Counted from the stretch's first letter, positions 42,133 to 51,769 are shown. The stretch is 64,000 bases of DNA from Bog-532 sp963805255 (GCA_963805255.1 CAWDTK010000013.1:186001-250000), one strand, 5' to 3'. The notes: generated by a model not told the origin, from the sequence alone. Translations and numbers: made by a program.

Positions 42133-44165
42133 GGTGCCGGTTCCATCCGGGAGGCCGCGCTGGCTTCGCGGTCGTGTCCGGGCATGAAGGAGTCGAGTAG
42201 CTGGCCCAGCTCGGTGAGGTCGAGTGGCTTGGTGAGGTAGGCGATGACACCGCTGCTGCGCATGCGGCGGATGACGGCTGGCGCGGCCTCCGCGGACAGG
42301 ATGGCGACGGGGATGCGGGCCGTAGCTGGCTTCTCCCGGAGCCGTCTCAGGACCTCATCGCCGTGAAGGCCGGGCAGGTGCAGGTCGAGCAGTATGAGGT
42401 CGGGTGCCTCCCGGCTAGCGACTTCGAGGCCGGCCTGACCGGACGTGACCGACTGTAGCCGCAGGTTCGGCCTGGACTTCATGAACCTGGCGACCACTTC
42501 GATGTTCGCGGGGTTGTCCTCGATATACAGGATGCGGATATCCGCTCCGGCCTGCCCGTCCGGCGCGGTCAGCGCGACCGGAGCCGTGTAGTCGTCCTCC
42601 GGGGTCTGGAGGATGTCCGATGTCCGGGGCAGGGTGACGGTGAGGGTCGCCCCCTCGCCCGGGACGCTGGCCGCGGTGAGTTGGCCTTTCATGGCCTCGG
42701 CGAAGGCCCGGGCCAGGGGCAGGCCGATCCCGGTGCCCTCGATCGCGGTCTGCTCGGCACCGAGCCGCTCGAACGGGACGAAGATGCGCTCCAGGTCAGT
42801 GGGCGGTATTCCCGGCCCGGTGTCAGCTACCGTCAAGGTGGCCTGGTCGGGGCTCGTCGCCCGGCAGGTAATGGTGACGGTTCCGCCGTCGCGGTTGTAC
42901 TTGATCGCGTTGGAGACCAGGTTCACCAGGATCTGGCTGAGCCGCTGCCGGTCGGCGCGGACCGCCAGGCCGGGCCATGGGCACTGCAGGCTGACAGTGA
43001 CCGAGCGGTCGGCGGCGAGGGGGGTCATGAGCTGGCAGGTCTCCTCGACCACCGGCTGCACGGCCACCGGTTCCACCGACAGGCTGAACTCGCCCGATTC
43101 GATCCTGGCGATGTCAATCAGCTCGTTGATCAGCGCGAGCAGGTGGCGCCCGGCGGCGAGAATGCGCTCGACTGCGTCCTGGTCCTCATTGCTGAGGTCG
43201 GACAGCTGCAGCAGCTGAGTAAAGCCGAGGACCGCGTTCAGCGGGGTGCGCAGCTCATGGCTGGTGCTGGACAGGAACGAGTTCTTGGCCTGTGACGCCA
43301 GCACCGCCTCATCCCTGGCGGTGACCAGCTCCGTGGTCCGGCTGACCAGGAGCCCTTCAGCGCGCACCAGTGAGTCCGCCAGCTGGCCAAGTTCGTCACC
43401 CGCGCCTTGCACGGGTTCGAGCGGCTGTCCCTCTCCTAGCCGGTCGGCGTTCGCCGCGGCCACCGTGACGCGGCCGGAAATGCCAGAGGCGAACAGCGCG
43501 ACACCGATCACGCCCGCGAGAATGCCAAGTACGAGACCAGCGATACTGACCAGGTCGATCGCCGATTCCATCCGCGTGATATCGGCACGCCGGGCCATGA
43601 CGATCGCTGCCGGGCCATTGGCCAGGGCGGCGATCTGGCTCCGGAGCACATCCATGGTCTTCTTCCCGTTCACAAGCGCTGGCTTTAGTGCCGTCGCTGA
43701 GGCGCCCGCGCTGACCGCGGAGCGCATCTGGGCCAGCTCTGCCATCTCCTTAGTCGTGGCCGCTTCCACCGTCCGCTCCGCGCGGCTGTCCCCCTCGGCG
43801 ACGGCCGCGGCACGAAGCGCGGCGCGGTCCCTGGCGATGCGCGTCAGGGTGAGGTTGTACGGCTGGAGGAACAGCGGGTCGTCCGTCGCCACGTATCCCC
43901 GCAGGCCCGTCTCGGCGTTCACCGAGTCGGCAATGATCTGCTGGGCGGAGGAGTTCACGGTAGAGGCGGTCAGGGCCACTTGGCGCTCCTGCCGCTCGCT
44001 GTGCTGCAGCACCAGGCTCGACGAGGTGACAGCGATCAGGGCGACCAGCGGGACCGCGACCACGATCATTCCCTTTGCCCGTACCGACCGGTCGAGCCAC
44101 CATCGCCGCAGCCCGCCAGGGCGGGCGGCCACAGGCGGCACCGACTGCCCTTCGCGTGTTGTCAC
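42129..44165 (-). CDS. Hybrid sensor histidine kinase (CHASE3-like, HAMP, HisKA, HATPase, REC)
   Basis: The 678-residue kinase has transmembrane helix 1 (about 30-50), an extracellular CHASE3-like helical domain (NAETGLRGYVATDDPLFLQP), helix 2 (about 200-225) and a HAMP-like linker. HisKA follows with His303 in STSHELRTPLN, then HATPase with NLVSNAIKYNRD, DTGPGIP and GTGIGLPLA, and a C-terminal receiver domain with LILLDLHLPG. GTG 44165 starts MTTRE; GGGGGA lies three bases before it. GTG 44195 is an alternative. It is translationally coupled to the REC protein, suggesting a branched phosphorelay. Confidence 0.88.
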   Translation of the reverse strand: MTTREGQSVPPVAARPGGLRRWWLDRSVRAKGMIVVAVPLVALIAVTSSSLVLQHSERQERQVALTASTVNSSAQQIIADSVNAETGLRGYVATDDPLFLQPYNLTLTRIARDRAALRAAAVAEGDSRAERTVEAATTKEMAELAQMRSAVSAGASATALKPALVNGKKTMDVLRSQIAALANGPAAIVMARRADITRMESAIDLVSIAGLVLGILAGVIGVALFASGISGRVTVAAANADRLGEGQPLEPVQGAGDELGQLADSLVRAEGLLVSRTTELVTARDEAVLASQAKNSFLSSTSHELRTPLNAVLGFTQLLQLSDLSNEDQDAVERILAAGRHLLALINELIDIARIESGEFSLSVEPVAVQPVVEETCQLMTPLAADRSVTVSLQCPWPGLAVRADRQRLSQILVNLVSNAIKYNRDGGTVTITCRATSPDQATLTVADTGPGIPPTDLERIFVPFERLGAEQTAIEGTGIGLPLARAFAEAMKGQLTAASVPGEGATLTVTLPRTSDILQTPEDDYTAPVALTAPDGQAGADIRILYIEDNPANIEVVARFMKSRPNLRLQSVTSGQAGLEVASREAPDLILLDLHLPGLHGDEVLRRLREKPATARIPVAILSAEAAPAVIRRMRSSGVIAYLTKPLDLTELGQLLDSFMPGHDREASAASRMEPAP

Positions 44166-44329
44166 AGATCCCCCAGAGGCAGCCACCTCAACCACTCAAA
44201 GTAATCACTGCCTCGCACAATGTTACCCCGTGTGCGGCGTCTTCGGCACCTCAGCCGCGGCTGTGGCAGTATCTGCGCGGCCGGGCCAATTCGCGGCACG
44301 CCCCGCTACGATGACCGAGGGGGACGGGC

Positions 44330-44652
44330 GGACGCCTGGCGCGTCATGCCCACCTGCGGGACGCGCTGGCGCCGGGCAGCTATCTCGTGCTCAGCCACGC
44401 CACCGGCGAGGCGAAACCCGATGTCGCCGCGGCGGCCAGCACCGTGTACCTGAATAAGGTGGCGGCGCGGGGGGCTACCGTTCCCGCACGGACATCCTGC
44501 GCTTCTTCGACGGGTTCACCCTCGTCGATCCCGGTCTGGTCCACCTCACCGAGTGGCGTCCCGGCGAGCCCCGCGACATCACATCCGACCCGGCCAACTT
44601 CTGGGTGCTGGCCGGGGTCGGCCGGCGCGACGACCCCGGCCGCGTAAACTGA
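44330..44652 (+). pseudogene. C-terminal remnant of a DUF574-type SAM methyltransferase
   Basis: The region reads LRDALAPGSYLVLSHATGEA, then ILRFFDGFTLVDPGLVHLTE, then FWVLAGVGRRDD, the tail of actinobacterial DUF574 methyltransferases. The SAM-binding N-terminal two thirds are missing. The frame breaks once at the GGGGGG run near 44469-44475, where one G is lacking. A TGA ends it at 44652. It lies in a decayed zone next to the IS-containing block. Confidence 0.7.
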
Positions 44653-44851
44653 GTGACGAGCGGCCGCCCATCAGAACGGGGTGGACCCAAACCGTAACTT
44701 GCTTGTAACCCGTATTCGGCCGCACCGCGGTTCCCTGGAAGGGCATGACCCCGGCAGTCCCTCCCAGCCGGTGGTGACCCGTGCGGCCGTCAGAGATGCC
44801 GCGAGGCCATGCGCGCCATACGCATCCGGCCGGCACGGGAACGGTGGGACA

Positions 44852-45181
44852 GTGAAGCAGTACAAGTTCAGCACCCTGGTCAAGCTGAATCCGCCCAGCG
44901 GTACAGGCACGGATCCGCAGTTGCCCGAGACGGGCGGCCGGGTGGTGGTGCGGGCCCAGCATCATGAGACCCGCAGCAGCAAGATCTTCAGTGCCCTGAT
45001 CAGCGGCCTGAATGACCGGCCCGTGCAGGCGGACCACAGCATCCAGCTAACGCTCACCGTACTCGGCGACGACGTCTTCGACTACCTGGAGGCCGGGGAC
45101 ACCTTCACGCTCTGGCGCGGCCGTGACATCGGGCAGGGCGTGATCTCGCGGCGCCTGTCCCTGTGGGCCGATGCCCCCTGA
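44852..45181 (+). CDS. EF-Tu C-terminal-domain-like small protein
   Basis: The 109-residue protein has strands resembling EF-Tu domain 3 (VKLNPPSGTGTDPQLPETGG, VQADHSIQLTLTVLGDDVFD, then FTLWRGRDIGQGVISRRLSL). There is no GTPase domain. Codon bias is good and the gene starts at GTG 44852, with a modest purine stretch upstream. The function is unknown. The resemblance is by eye and weak outside the DIGxGV motif, so treat the name as a structural hint. Confidence 0.6.
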   Translation: MKQYKFSTLVKLNPPSGTGTDPQLPETGGRVVVRAQHHETRSSKIFSALISGLNDRPVQADHSIQLTLTVLGDDVFDYLEAGDTFTLWRGRDIGQGVISRRLSLWADAP

Positions 45182-45511
45182 GCGGCCGGCCGGGCGGACG
45201 CCTGCCGCGGGCGACGGGAGCGGAACGCGGGATTGAGCCCGCGGCTGCGGGTATCACGGCCGTCGCCAACGTGTACAACGCGACGCAAAGGAGCCGTGAG
45301 AATAATGGGTCTGCTGAGGCGATCGAGACGAACGACCCGGCTGAACGCCAAGCCAGCCCGGTGGGGCGCGGCGCGCGGATAACGCGGCGCGCGGATAACG
45401 CGGCGCGCGGATAACGCGGCGCGCGGATAACGCGGCGCGCGGATAATCTGTGTTCCGTCCCGGGCCGCGGCCGAGCGGCCGCGGGCGTTTCCGCTGGACC
45501 GAGGAGCGACC
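45182..45511. other. 330-bp spacer with minisatellite
   Basis: It contains a five-copy 16-bp tandem repeat (45368-45447). It also has a tiny AAAGGAG-led basic reading frame (ATG 45304, about 25 residues) that stops in the first repeat copy. The ribosome-binding site GAGGAG of the next gene lies at the right end. No other gene is supported. Confidence 0.5.
45368..45447. repeat. 16-bp tandem repeat, five copies
   Basis: Consecutive units GCGGCGCGCGGATAAC; the last ends GGATAAT. Sixteen is not a multiple of three and each unit carries TAA on the plus strand, so the array blocks reading in each plus frame in turn. Nearly identical copies point to recent expansion. Confidence 0.93.
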
Positions 45512-46306
45512 GTGACCATAGGCACTGACCCGCTGGAGACCGTGCTGGCCGCGCTGGGCAACTCACACGCCCGGCTGGCCGCCGTCGTCGAGCCGCTGAC
45601 GGCCGAGGAGGTGGCCGGGCCCTCGTACGACGACGGCTGGTCGATCGCGCAGGTGCTGTCCCACCTGGGTTCGGGAGCGGAGATCTTCGATCTGATTCTG
45701 GACGCCGGACGGCGCGGGGCGGACGCGCCCGGGATGGAGCAGTTCCAGGAGGTCTGGGACCGCTGGAATGCCAAGAGCCCGGCCGAGCAGGTGCGGGACG
45801 GCGTCGCGGCGGACGCGGCGTTCCTGGCCCGTCTCGGCGACCTCGACCCGGCCGAGCGTACGCGATGGCGGCTGTCGTTCTTCGGCGAGCAGCGGGGGGT
45901 GACTGACCTGGCCCAGATGCGCCTCGGTGAGCACGCCGTGCACACCTGGGACGTCGCGGTGGCGCGGGACGGCAAGGCGACGGTGGCCGAGGACGCCGCC
46001 GAACTGATTCTCGACGCCCTGCCCGGGCTCGCTCCCCGGGTCGGCAAGCCGGCCGGTGAGAACCTGCGCGTCCAGGTGGCCACGCACAATCCCGAGCGGC
46101 GCTTCCAGCTGGACACCGGCCCGGAGGGGGTGAGCCTGTCCCCCGGCGCCCCGAACCCGCTGCCGCCCGGCAGCGCCGTGCTGCGGCTGCCCGCGGAGGC
46201 GTTCATCCGGCTCGTTTTCGGGCGGCTCGACGACGATCACATGGCCTCGGTCGAGGCCGGGAACGTCGATCTGGCCGCGCTGCGCCGGGTCTTCCCGGGT
46301 TTTTAG
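45512..46306 (+). CDS. Maleylpyruvate isomerase family mycothiol-dependent enzyme
   Basis: The 264-residue protein has an N-terminal DinB/MDMPI four-helix domain (about 10-160). Its metal-ligand-like histidines are in WSIAQVLSHLGSGAE and MRLGEHAVHTWDVAVA. A C-terminal SCP2-like domain ends in a GNVDLAALRRVFPGF segment. The family uses mycothiol as cofactor for isomerisation or conjugation. GTG 45512 is preceded by GAGGAG, which fixes the start. The substrate is unknown. Confidence 0.85.
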   Translation: MTIGTDPLETVLAALGNSHARLAAVVEPLTAEEVAGPSYDDGWSIAQVLSHLGSGAEIFDLILDAGRRGADAPGMEQFQEVWDRWNAKSPAEQVRDGVAADAAFLARLGDLDPAERTRWRLSFFGEQRGVTDLAQMRLGEHAVHTWDVAVARDGKATVAEDAAELILDALPGLAPRVGKPAGENLRVQVATHNPERRFQLDTGPEGVSLSPGAPNPLPPGSAVLRLPAEAFIRLVFGRLDDDHMASVEAGNVDLAALRRVFPGF

Positions 46307-46500
46307 CCGCTTCCGCGGTGCTGGCCGGGGCCACCCGGAGTCGATGTCTTAGACTGGGCAAAGCACGCAGAAGCCACTACTTGAGCAGTTGCTGCCGCGC
46401 CAGTTCCGGCCTCTTCCGGTTGCCTGCTCCCGGTTACCAGCTCGCGTGTGCCTGGCCAGCGCCCGTAGCACCATGCCTTGCCGGGGCTACGATGAGGGCG

Positions 46501-47499
46501 ATGAGCACCGCACAAGCGCCGGTGAGCGCCACCCATCAGCCTGACGGCCAGCGAGACGCGGTTATCCATACCGAGGACCTGACCAAGGTCTATCCGGGCA
46601 CGGACTTCGCCGCGGTCGACCGGCTGAATCTCGACGTCCAGGCCGGTGAGATCTTCGGCTTGCTGGGACCTAACGGGGCCGGGAAGACCACCACGGCAGG
46701 GATGCTGACCACACGTGTCGTGCCGACATCCGGGCGGGCATTCCTCGCGGAGGTCGATGTCGCGGCTCATCCGGCGTTGGCGAAACAGCTAAGCGGGATC
46801 GTTTCCCAGCAGAACACCCTCGACCGCCAGCTCACCGTCTGGGAGAACCTGTACTTCCACGGCCGGCTGTTCGGCATCGGGTCGAAGGAATCGCGGCGGA
46901 TCGCCGATGAGCTGCTCGAACAGTTCCAATTGTCCCATTGGGCCAACGCGTCGGTGTATGCACTGTCCGGCGGGATGGCGCAACGGCTGATGGTGGCACG
47001 GGCCATCTTCCACCGCCCGTCGGTCCTCTTCCTTGACGAGCCGACGGCTGGGCTCGATCCGCAAAGCCGGCTCGCGCTGTGGGACCTCCTCGGCGAGCTG
47101 CACGGCGAAGGCCAGACCATCCTCCTCACGACGCACTATATGGAGGAGGCCGACCGGCTCTGCGAGCGGGTCGCCATCATGGACCACGGCCGTATCCTCG
47201 CGCTCGACACTCCGGCCACGCTCAAGCAGAGCGTCGGCGCCGACACCGTCGTCACGGTAAAGACCAACGGCGACACCGGCAAGCTCGCTGAGCTGCTCAC
47301 CCGTGATGTGGAAGGCGTGACCCGCACCCGCTCCGCCGATGGCGGGCTCCAACTGCATATGCAGGACGGCGACCGGCTCGTCCCGCGAATTGTCCTGGCC
47401 GCGGAGCGCGGCGGGTTCGATCTCGTCGACCTGTCGATCTCCGAGCCCAGCCTGGAGACCGTGTTCATCAACCTCACCGGCAAGGAACTGCGGGACTGA
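46501..47499 (+). CDS. ABC exporter ATP-binding protein (DrrA-like)
   Basis: The 332-residue ATPase has Walker A LGPNGAGKTTT (about 57-66), a Q-loop QQN, signature LSGGMAQRLMVARAI, Walker B VLFLDEPTAG and a switch histidine in TTHYMEEA. A C-terminal extension, ending FINLTGKELRD, is typical of DrrA-type exporters. ATG 46501 follows GAGGG; ATG 46492 is in frame too. Its stop overlaps the permease start by one base (TGATG), so the pair forms one exporter of drugs or lipids. The substrate is unknown. Confidence 0.9.
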   Translation: MSTAQAPVSATHQPDGQRDAVIHTEDLTKVYPGTDFAAVDRLNLDVQAGEIFGLLGPNGAGKTTTAGMLTTRVVPTSGRAFLAEVDVAAHPALAKQLSGIVSQQNTLDRQLTVWENLYFHGRLFGIGSKESRRIADELLEQFQLSHWANASVYALSGGMAQRLMVARAIFHRPSVLFLDEPTAGLDPQSRLALWDLLGELHGEGQTILLTTHYMEEADRLCERVAIMDHGRILALDTPATLKQSVGADTVVTVKTNGDTGKLAELLTRDVEGVTRTRSADGGLQLHMQDGDRLVPRIVLAAERGGFDLVDLSISEPSLETVFINLTGKELRD

Positions 47500-48383
47500 T
47501 GACGGTATCCCTGACCCCGCAGGCGCCGGCCCGGCGGATCGGCGGCGGCCCGACCCGTTCGGTAGCCGCCGCAAGCTGGACCGCGCTGGGCGCGCTCATG
47601 CTGCGTGACCTCGTGGTGCTGCGCAAACACCTGTGGGAGTTCGTGCTGCGCACGATCATCCAGCCGTTTCTGCTCTGCTTCGTCTTCCTCTACGTCTTCC
47701 CCAAGATCGGGCAGGGCATCGGCGGGGGGCGCGGCACGGCAGCCGAGTCCGCCTTCGCGACCATTCTCGTGCCCGGGGTCGTCGGAATCTCGGTGATGTT
47801 CCAGGGCGTGCAGTCGATCGCCCTCGCCATGGCCCAGGAGTTCGGCTTCACCCGCGAGATCGAGGACCGGGTGCAGGCGCCCTGCCCCATCTGGCTGGTG
47901 GCCGTGGCCAAGGTGCTCTCGGGCGCGGCCCAGGGAGTGCTGTCGGCGATCATCGTGCTGCCGATGGCCTCGATCGTGCACGCGCCCGGCGTACACGCCC
48001 ACCTCTCACTGCACTGGTGGATCATCGTGACATTTGTACCGCTCGCGTCGGTCGCGATGGCTGGTCTCGGGCTCGTCCTGGGCACCAGTTTCGAGCCACG
48101 GAACATCGGGCTGATGTTCGGCTTCATCATCTTGCCGATCACCTTCCTGGGCGGCACGTACTACTCGTGGACCAAGCTCGCGCCCGTAACGGTCGGCGGG
48201 TGGCACTGGCTTCAGACGATTGTGCTGATCAACCCGCTCATCTATGTGAACGAAGGGATGCGGGCCGCGTTCACCCTGGCACCGCACATGCAGCTTTACG
48301 TCATCTATCCGGTGGTACTCGCCTTCGGTGCCGGGTTCCTGGCGATCGGGTTGCGCAACTTCCGCCGGCGCGTGCTGTCCTGA
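47499..48383 (+). CDS. ABC-2 type exporter permease (DrrB-like)
   Basis: The 294-residue protein has six predicted helices and the ABC-2 motifs FATILVPGVVGISVMFQGVQ, FGFTREIEDRVQAPCPIWLV, FIILPITFLGGTYYSWTKLA and INPLIYVNEGMRAAF. It pairs with the ATP-binding protein encoded immediately upstream through a one-base start-stop overlap. The ABC-2 remnant at 26393-26776 resembles this family but is not the same gene. Confidence 0.9.
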   Translation: MTVSLTPQAPARRIGGGPTRSVAAASWTALGALMLRDLVVLRKHLWEFVLRTIIQPFLLCFVFLYVFPKIGQGIGGGRGTAAESAFATILVPGVVGISVMFQGVQSIALAMAQEFGFTREIEDRVQAPCPIWLVAVAKVLSGAAQGVLSAIIVLPMASIVHAPGVHAHLSLHWWIIVTFVPLASVAMAGLGLVLGTSFEPRNIGLMFGFIILPITFLGGTYYSWTKLAPVTVGGWHWLQTIVLINPLIYVNEGMRAAFTLAPHMQLYVIYPVVLAFGAGFLAIGLRNFRRRVLS

Positions 48384-48405
48384 ACCAGCACGGAAAGGGG
48401 AAGGC

Positions 48406-49830
48406 ATGGCCCCGGCAGAAGGTGCGGCCCGGCGCCGCATCACCGTGCTCGGCACCGGTTACCTGGGGACGGCGCACGCCGCGGGCCTGGCCGAGATGGG
48501 CTTTGAGGTGCTCGGCGTCGACATCAACCCGGTCCGGGCCGGGGCCCTGTCCCGGGGTGAACTGCCCTTCTACGAGCCGGGGCTGGAGCCCCTGCTGCAG
48601 GCGGGCCTCTCGTCCGGCCGGCTGTCCTTCAGCACGTCCTACCCGGACGCGGCGGCGTTCGGCGATGTGCACTTCGTCTGCGTCGGCACCCCGCAGCGCG
48701 AGGCCTCCTACGGCGCTGACCTGTCGCAGCTGGACGGGTGCATCGATGCGCTGGGACCGCTGCTGGGCCGGCCCTGCCTAGTGGTCGGCAAATCGACGGT
48801 GCCGGTCGGGACGGCCGAGGTCCTGGCCGAGCGGCTGGCGCGGATGTCGCCCGCCGGGACGGCGTGCGAGCTCGCGTGGAATCCGGAGTTCCTGCGCGAG
48901 GGGCATGCCGTCCAGGACACGATGCGGCCGGACCGGATCGTCGCGGGTGCCCGCTCCGCCCGCGCCGAAGCCGTGCTGCGGGAGGTGTACGCGGGTCCGA
49001 TCGCGGCGGGCGCCCCCTTTCTCGTCACCGACCTGGCCACCGCGGAACTGGTGAAGGTGGCCGCGAATGCGTTCCTCGCCACGAAGATCTCCTTCATCAA
49101 CGCCATGGCGGAGGTATGCGAGGCCGCGCACGCCGACGTCACGATGCTGTCCGAGGCGCTCGGCTATGATCCGCGGATCGGCAGCGCGGCGATGCGGCCG
49201 GGACTCGGCTTCGGCGGCGGCTGCCTGCCCAAGGACATCCGTGCGTTCATGGCGCGGGCGGAAGAGCTCGGGGTCGAGCCGGCCCTGTCGTTCCTGCGCG
49301 AGGTGGACGGCATCAACATGCGCCGCCGGGCCCGGATGGTCGATCTCGCGCGCGAGCTGGCCGGGGGATCATTCGAGGGCCGGACCGTGGGTGTGCTCGG
49401 TGTCGCGTTCAAGCCCGATTCCGATGACATCAGGGATTCCCCCGCCCTGGATGTCGCCGCCACCATTCACGGACTCGGCGCGTCGGTGACCGTGTACGAC
49501 CCGGCGGCGGTAGGCCACGCGCGCCGGGCTCACCCGGAGCTGAGCTACGCCGGCTCGGCGATCGAGGCCGTCACCGGCGCCGACGTGACGCTGCTGCTGA
49601 CCGAGTGGCGCGAGTTCCGCGACGCCGACCCGCAGGAACTCGGCAAGGCCGTGGCCCGCCGCAACATCGTGGATGGCCGCAACGCGCTCGACGCCAACCG
49701 CTGGCGCGCCGCGTCCTGGCACTACCGCGCGCTGGGTGTCGGCTCGGTGGGCCGGCCCCCGGGCACCCCGGGTGCGGAGCTGCGCTCCCTTTCCCGCAGC
49801 GCTGGTGAACCTCCGGGCGTGCCCGCTTAA
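48406..49830 (+). CDS. UDP-glucose/GDP-mannose-type nucleotide-sugar dehydrogenase
   Basis: The 474-residue protein has an N-terminal Rossmann motif VLGTGYLGTAHAAGLAE, the central STVPVGTAEVLAE and LAWNPEFLREGHAV, and catalytic Cys273 in GFGGGCLPKD. The C-terminal domain has GVLGVAFKPDSDDIRDSPAL. Such enzymes oxidise UDP-glucose (or a related sugar) to the uronate with two NAD+. ATG 48406 has AAGGGGAAGG directly before it. The tail of about 35 residues is disordered. It follows the ABC exporter by 22 bases, hinting at a link between export and envelope sugars. Confidence 0.9.
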   Translation: MAPAEGAARRRITVLGTGYLGTAHAAGLAEMGFEVLGVDINPVRAGALSRGELPFYEPGLEPLLQAGLSSGRLSFSTSYPDAAAFGDVHFVCVGTPQREASYGADLSQLDGCIDALGPLLGRPCLVVGKSTVPVGTAEVLAERLARMSPAGTACELAWNPEFLREGHAVQDTMRPDRIVAGARSARAEAVLREVYAGPIAAGAPFLVTDLATAELVKVAANAFLATKISFINAMAEVCEAAHADVTMLSEALGYDPRIGSAAMRPGLGFGGGCLPKDIRAFMARAEELGVEPALSFLREVDGINMRRRARMVDLARELAGGSFEGRTVGVLGVAFKPDSDDIRDSPALDVAATIHGLGASVTVYDPAAVGHARRAHPELSYAGSAIEAVTGADVTLLLTEWREFRDADPQELGKAVARRNIVDGRNALDANRWRAASWHYRALGVGSVGRPPGTPGAELRSLSRSAGEPPGVPA

Positions 49831-49867
49831 CGATCATCGGACGCCGTTCGTGCAGGAACTGCTGCTG

Positions 49868-50389
49868 TCACTGGGCGGGGCCGGTGCCGGCGGCGCGCTG
49901 GGCGCGGAGGGCCTCGCCCTTGGCGCGGGCGGTGGCGGCGAGCTGATCCTGGAACCGGGTCATCCGGCGGCGCAGATCCTCGTCGGCGGTGGCCAGGATG
50001 CGGACCGCCAGCAGCCCGGCGTTCCGGGCGCCGCCGACCGCGACGGTCGCGACGGGGATCCCGGCGGGCATCTGGACGATCGACAGCAGTGAGTCCAGGC
50101 CGTCCAGGTGGGCCAGCGGCACGGGCACGCCGATCACGGGCAACGGGGTGACCGAGGCCAGCATGCCGGGCAGGTGCGCCGCCCCGCCCGCGCCCGCGAT
50201 GATGACCCGCAGGCCGCGCCCGGCCGCGGTCGAGCCGTACTCGATCATCTCGCGGGGCATCCGGTGGGCGGACACCACGTCGGCCTCGTAGGCGATGCCG
50301 AACTCGGTCAGGGCGTGGGCGGCCCCGCGCATCACCGGCCAGTCCGAATCACTGCCCATGACGACACCGGCCAGCGGCTGGCCACTCAT
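49868..50389 (-). CDS. purE: N5-carboxyaminoimidazole ribonucleotide mutase
   Basis: The 173-residue PurE has the signatures VVMGSDSDWPVM, VVSAHRMPREM (catalytic histidine), IAGAGGAAHLPGM and PVPLAHLDGLDSLLSIVQMP. It converts N5-CAIR to CAIR in purine synthesis. It lies 34 bases downstream of purK on the same strand. The C-terminal tail is Ala-rich. Confidence 0.95.
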   Translation of the reverse strand: MSGQPLAGVVMGSDSDWPVMRGAAHALTEFGIAYEADVVSAHRMPREMIEYGSTAAGRGLRVIIAGAGGAAHLPGMLASVTPLPVIGVPVPLAHLDGLDSLLSIVQMPAGIPVATVAVGGARNAGLLAVRILATADEDLRRRMTRFQDQLAATARAKGEALRAQRAAGTGPAQ

Positions 50390-50423
50390 GATCTCGCTGC
50401 CTCTCTCGCAGGCGCTGGCGGCC

Positions 50424-51620
50424 TCATTCGGCGTCCTCGTCTCCCCAGCGCAGGAAGCTCGCGGCGCGGCGGGCCCGCTCCCGCAGCTCGGTGACGTCGT
50501 CGCCGAGCACCGTGACGTGGCCGATCTTGCGCCCGGGCCGGATGGCCTTGCCGTACAGGTGCACCTTCACGCCGGGGTCGGCGGCCATCACGTGGATGTA
50601 CCGATCGTAGACGTCCGGGTCGGTCCCGCCGAGCAGGTTGGCCATCACGACGTAGGGGGCCAGCATCCGGGGCGCCCCCAGCGGAAGGTCCAGCACGGCC
50701 CGCAGGTGCTGCTCGAACTGGGAAGTCGTCGAGCCCTCGATCGTCCAGTGCCCGCAGTTGTGCGGCCGCATGGCGAGCTCGTTGACCAGCAGGCCTCCCG
50801 GGGTGTCGAACAGCTCCACCGCGAGCAGGCCCGTCACGTCCAGCTCGGAAGCGATCCGCAGCGCGATGAACTGGGCTTCTTCGGCCCGGTCCGGGGCGAG
50901 CCCCGGTGCGGGCGCGAGCACCTCGCGGCAGATCCCCATCTGCTGGACCGTCTGCACGACCGGGTACGCGGCTCCCTGCCGGTGCGGCGACCGCGCGACG
51001 AGAGCGGCCAGCTCACGGTCGAAGGCGATGTACTCCTCGGCCAGCAGCCGCAGGCCCAGCCCCGCTACCTCGGCCGCCTCACCGGGCGTGGCACAGACCC
51101 AGACGCCCTTGCCGTCGTATCCCCCGCTGACGGCCTTCAGCACCACCGGCCAGCCCGAACCGCCGGCGAACCGCTCGATGCCGGCCAGGTCACTGACCGG
51201 CGTGTACCGCGGGCAGGGGACGCCGAGCGCGGTCAGTTGCTCGCGCATGGCCAGTTTGTGCTGCGCGAAGTACAGCGCGGCCGCGCCGGGACGGAGTACG
51301 AACCCGGCCTGCTCCAGTGCGGCCAGGGACGCGCCCGGCACGTGCTCATGGTCGAAGGTCACCACGTCGCAGCCCGCCGCGAAGCCGCGGAGGTCCTCCA
51401 GCGACCGGTAGTCGCCGAGCCGGACGTCGGGCCAGACCCGGGCGGCGCTATCATCGGCGGCCGCGGCCAGCACGCGGAAGCCGACGCCGAGCCCGGCGGC
51501 AGCCGGGCAGGTCATCCGGGCCAGCTGGCCGGCGCCGACCATCCCCACGGAGGGGATTGCGGTCCGGGGCGGCTCCCCGGCGGGTGGCGGCGCCGGGCGC
51601 TCACCGAGCTGTTCACTCAC
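50424..51620 (-). CDS. purK: N5-carboxyaminoimidazole ribonucleotide synthase
   Basis: The 398-residue ATP-grasp protein has VGMVGAGQLARM at the N-terminus, FDHEHVP, a KAVSGGYDGKGVWV loop, and ELAMRPHNCGHWTIEGSTTS with FEQHLRAVLDLPLG. It makes N5-CAIR from AIR, bicarbonate and ATP. GTG 51620 is used; the first 20 residues are disordered. It forms an operon with purE and is divergent from a purine/cytosine-type permease. Confidence 0.95.
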   Translation of the reverse strand: MSEQLGERPAPPPAGEPPRTAIPSVGMVGAGQLARMTCPAAAGLGVGFRVLAAAADDSAARVWPDVRLGDYRSLEDLRGFAAGCDVVTFDHEHVPGASLAALEQAGFVLRPGAAALYFAQHKLAMREQLTALGVPCPRYTPVSDLAGIERFAGGSGWPVVLKAVSGGYDGKGVWVCATPGEAAEVAGLGLRLLAEEYIAFDRELAALVARSPHRQGAAYPVVQTVQQMGICREVLAPAPGLAPDRAEEAQFIALRIASELDVTGLLAVELFDTPGGLLVNELAMRPHNCGHWTIEGSTTSQFEQHLRAVLDLPLGAPRMLAPYVVMANLLGGTDPDVYDRYIHVMAADPGVKVHLYGKAIRPGRKIGHVTVLGDDVTELRERARRAASFLRWGDEDAE

Positions 51621-51769
51621 GGCCCGTAGCTTATGAGCAGGTCAGGTGTGCCCGCGCACGGTGTCACGGTTCGGTGCTAACCGGGCAGAATTAACCTCCG
51701 CGATACGTTTCCTCCGCGCGAATCCGCCTATGATCAGCGCGATTACCAGCAGGCGAGCCGGAGGACCAC

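Noticed and set aside
45368..45447. CRISPR-like array
   Set aside because: The units are contiguous without unique spacers and no cas genes are present, so it is a simple minisatellite.
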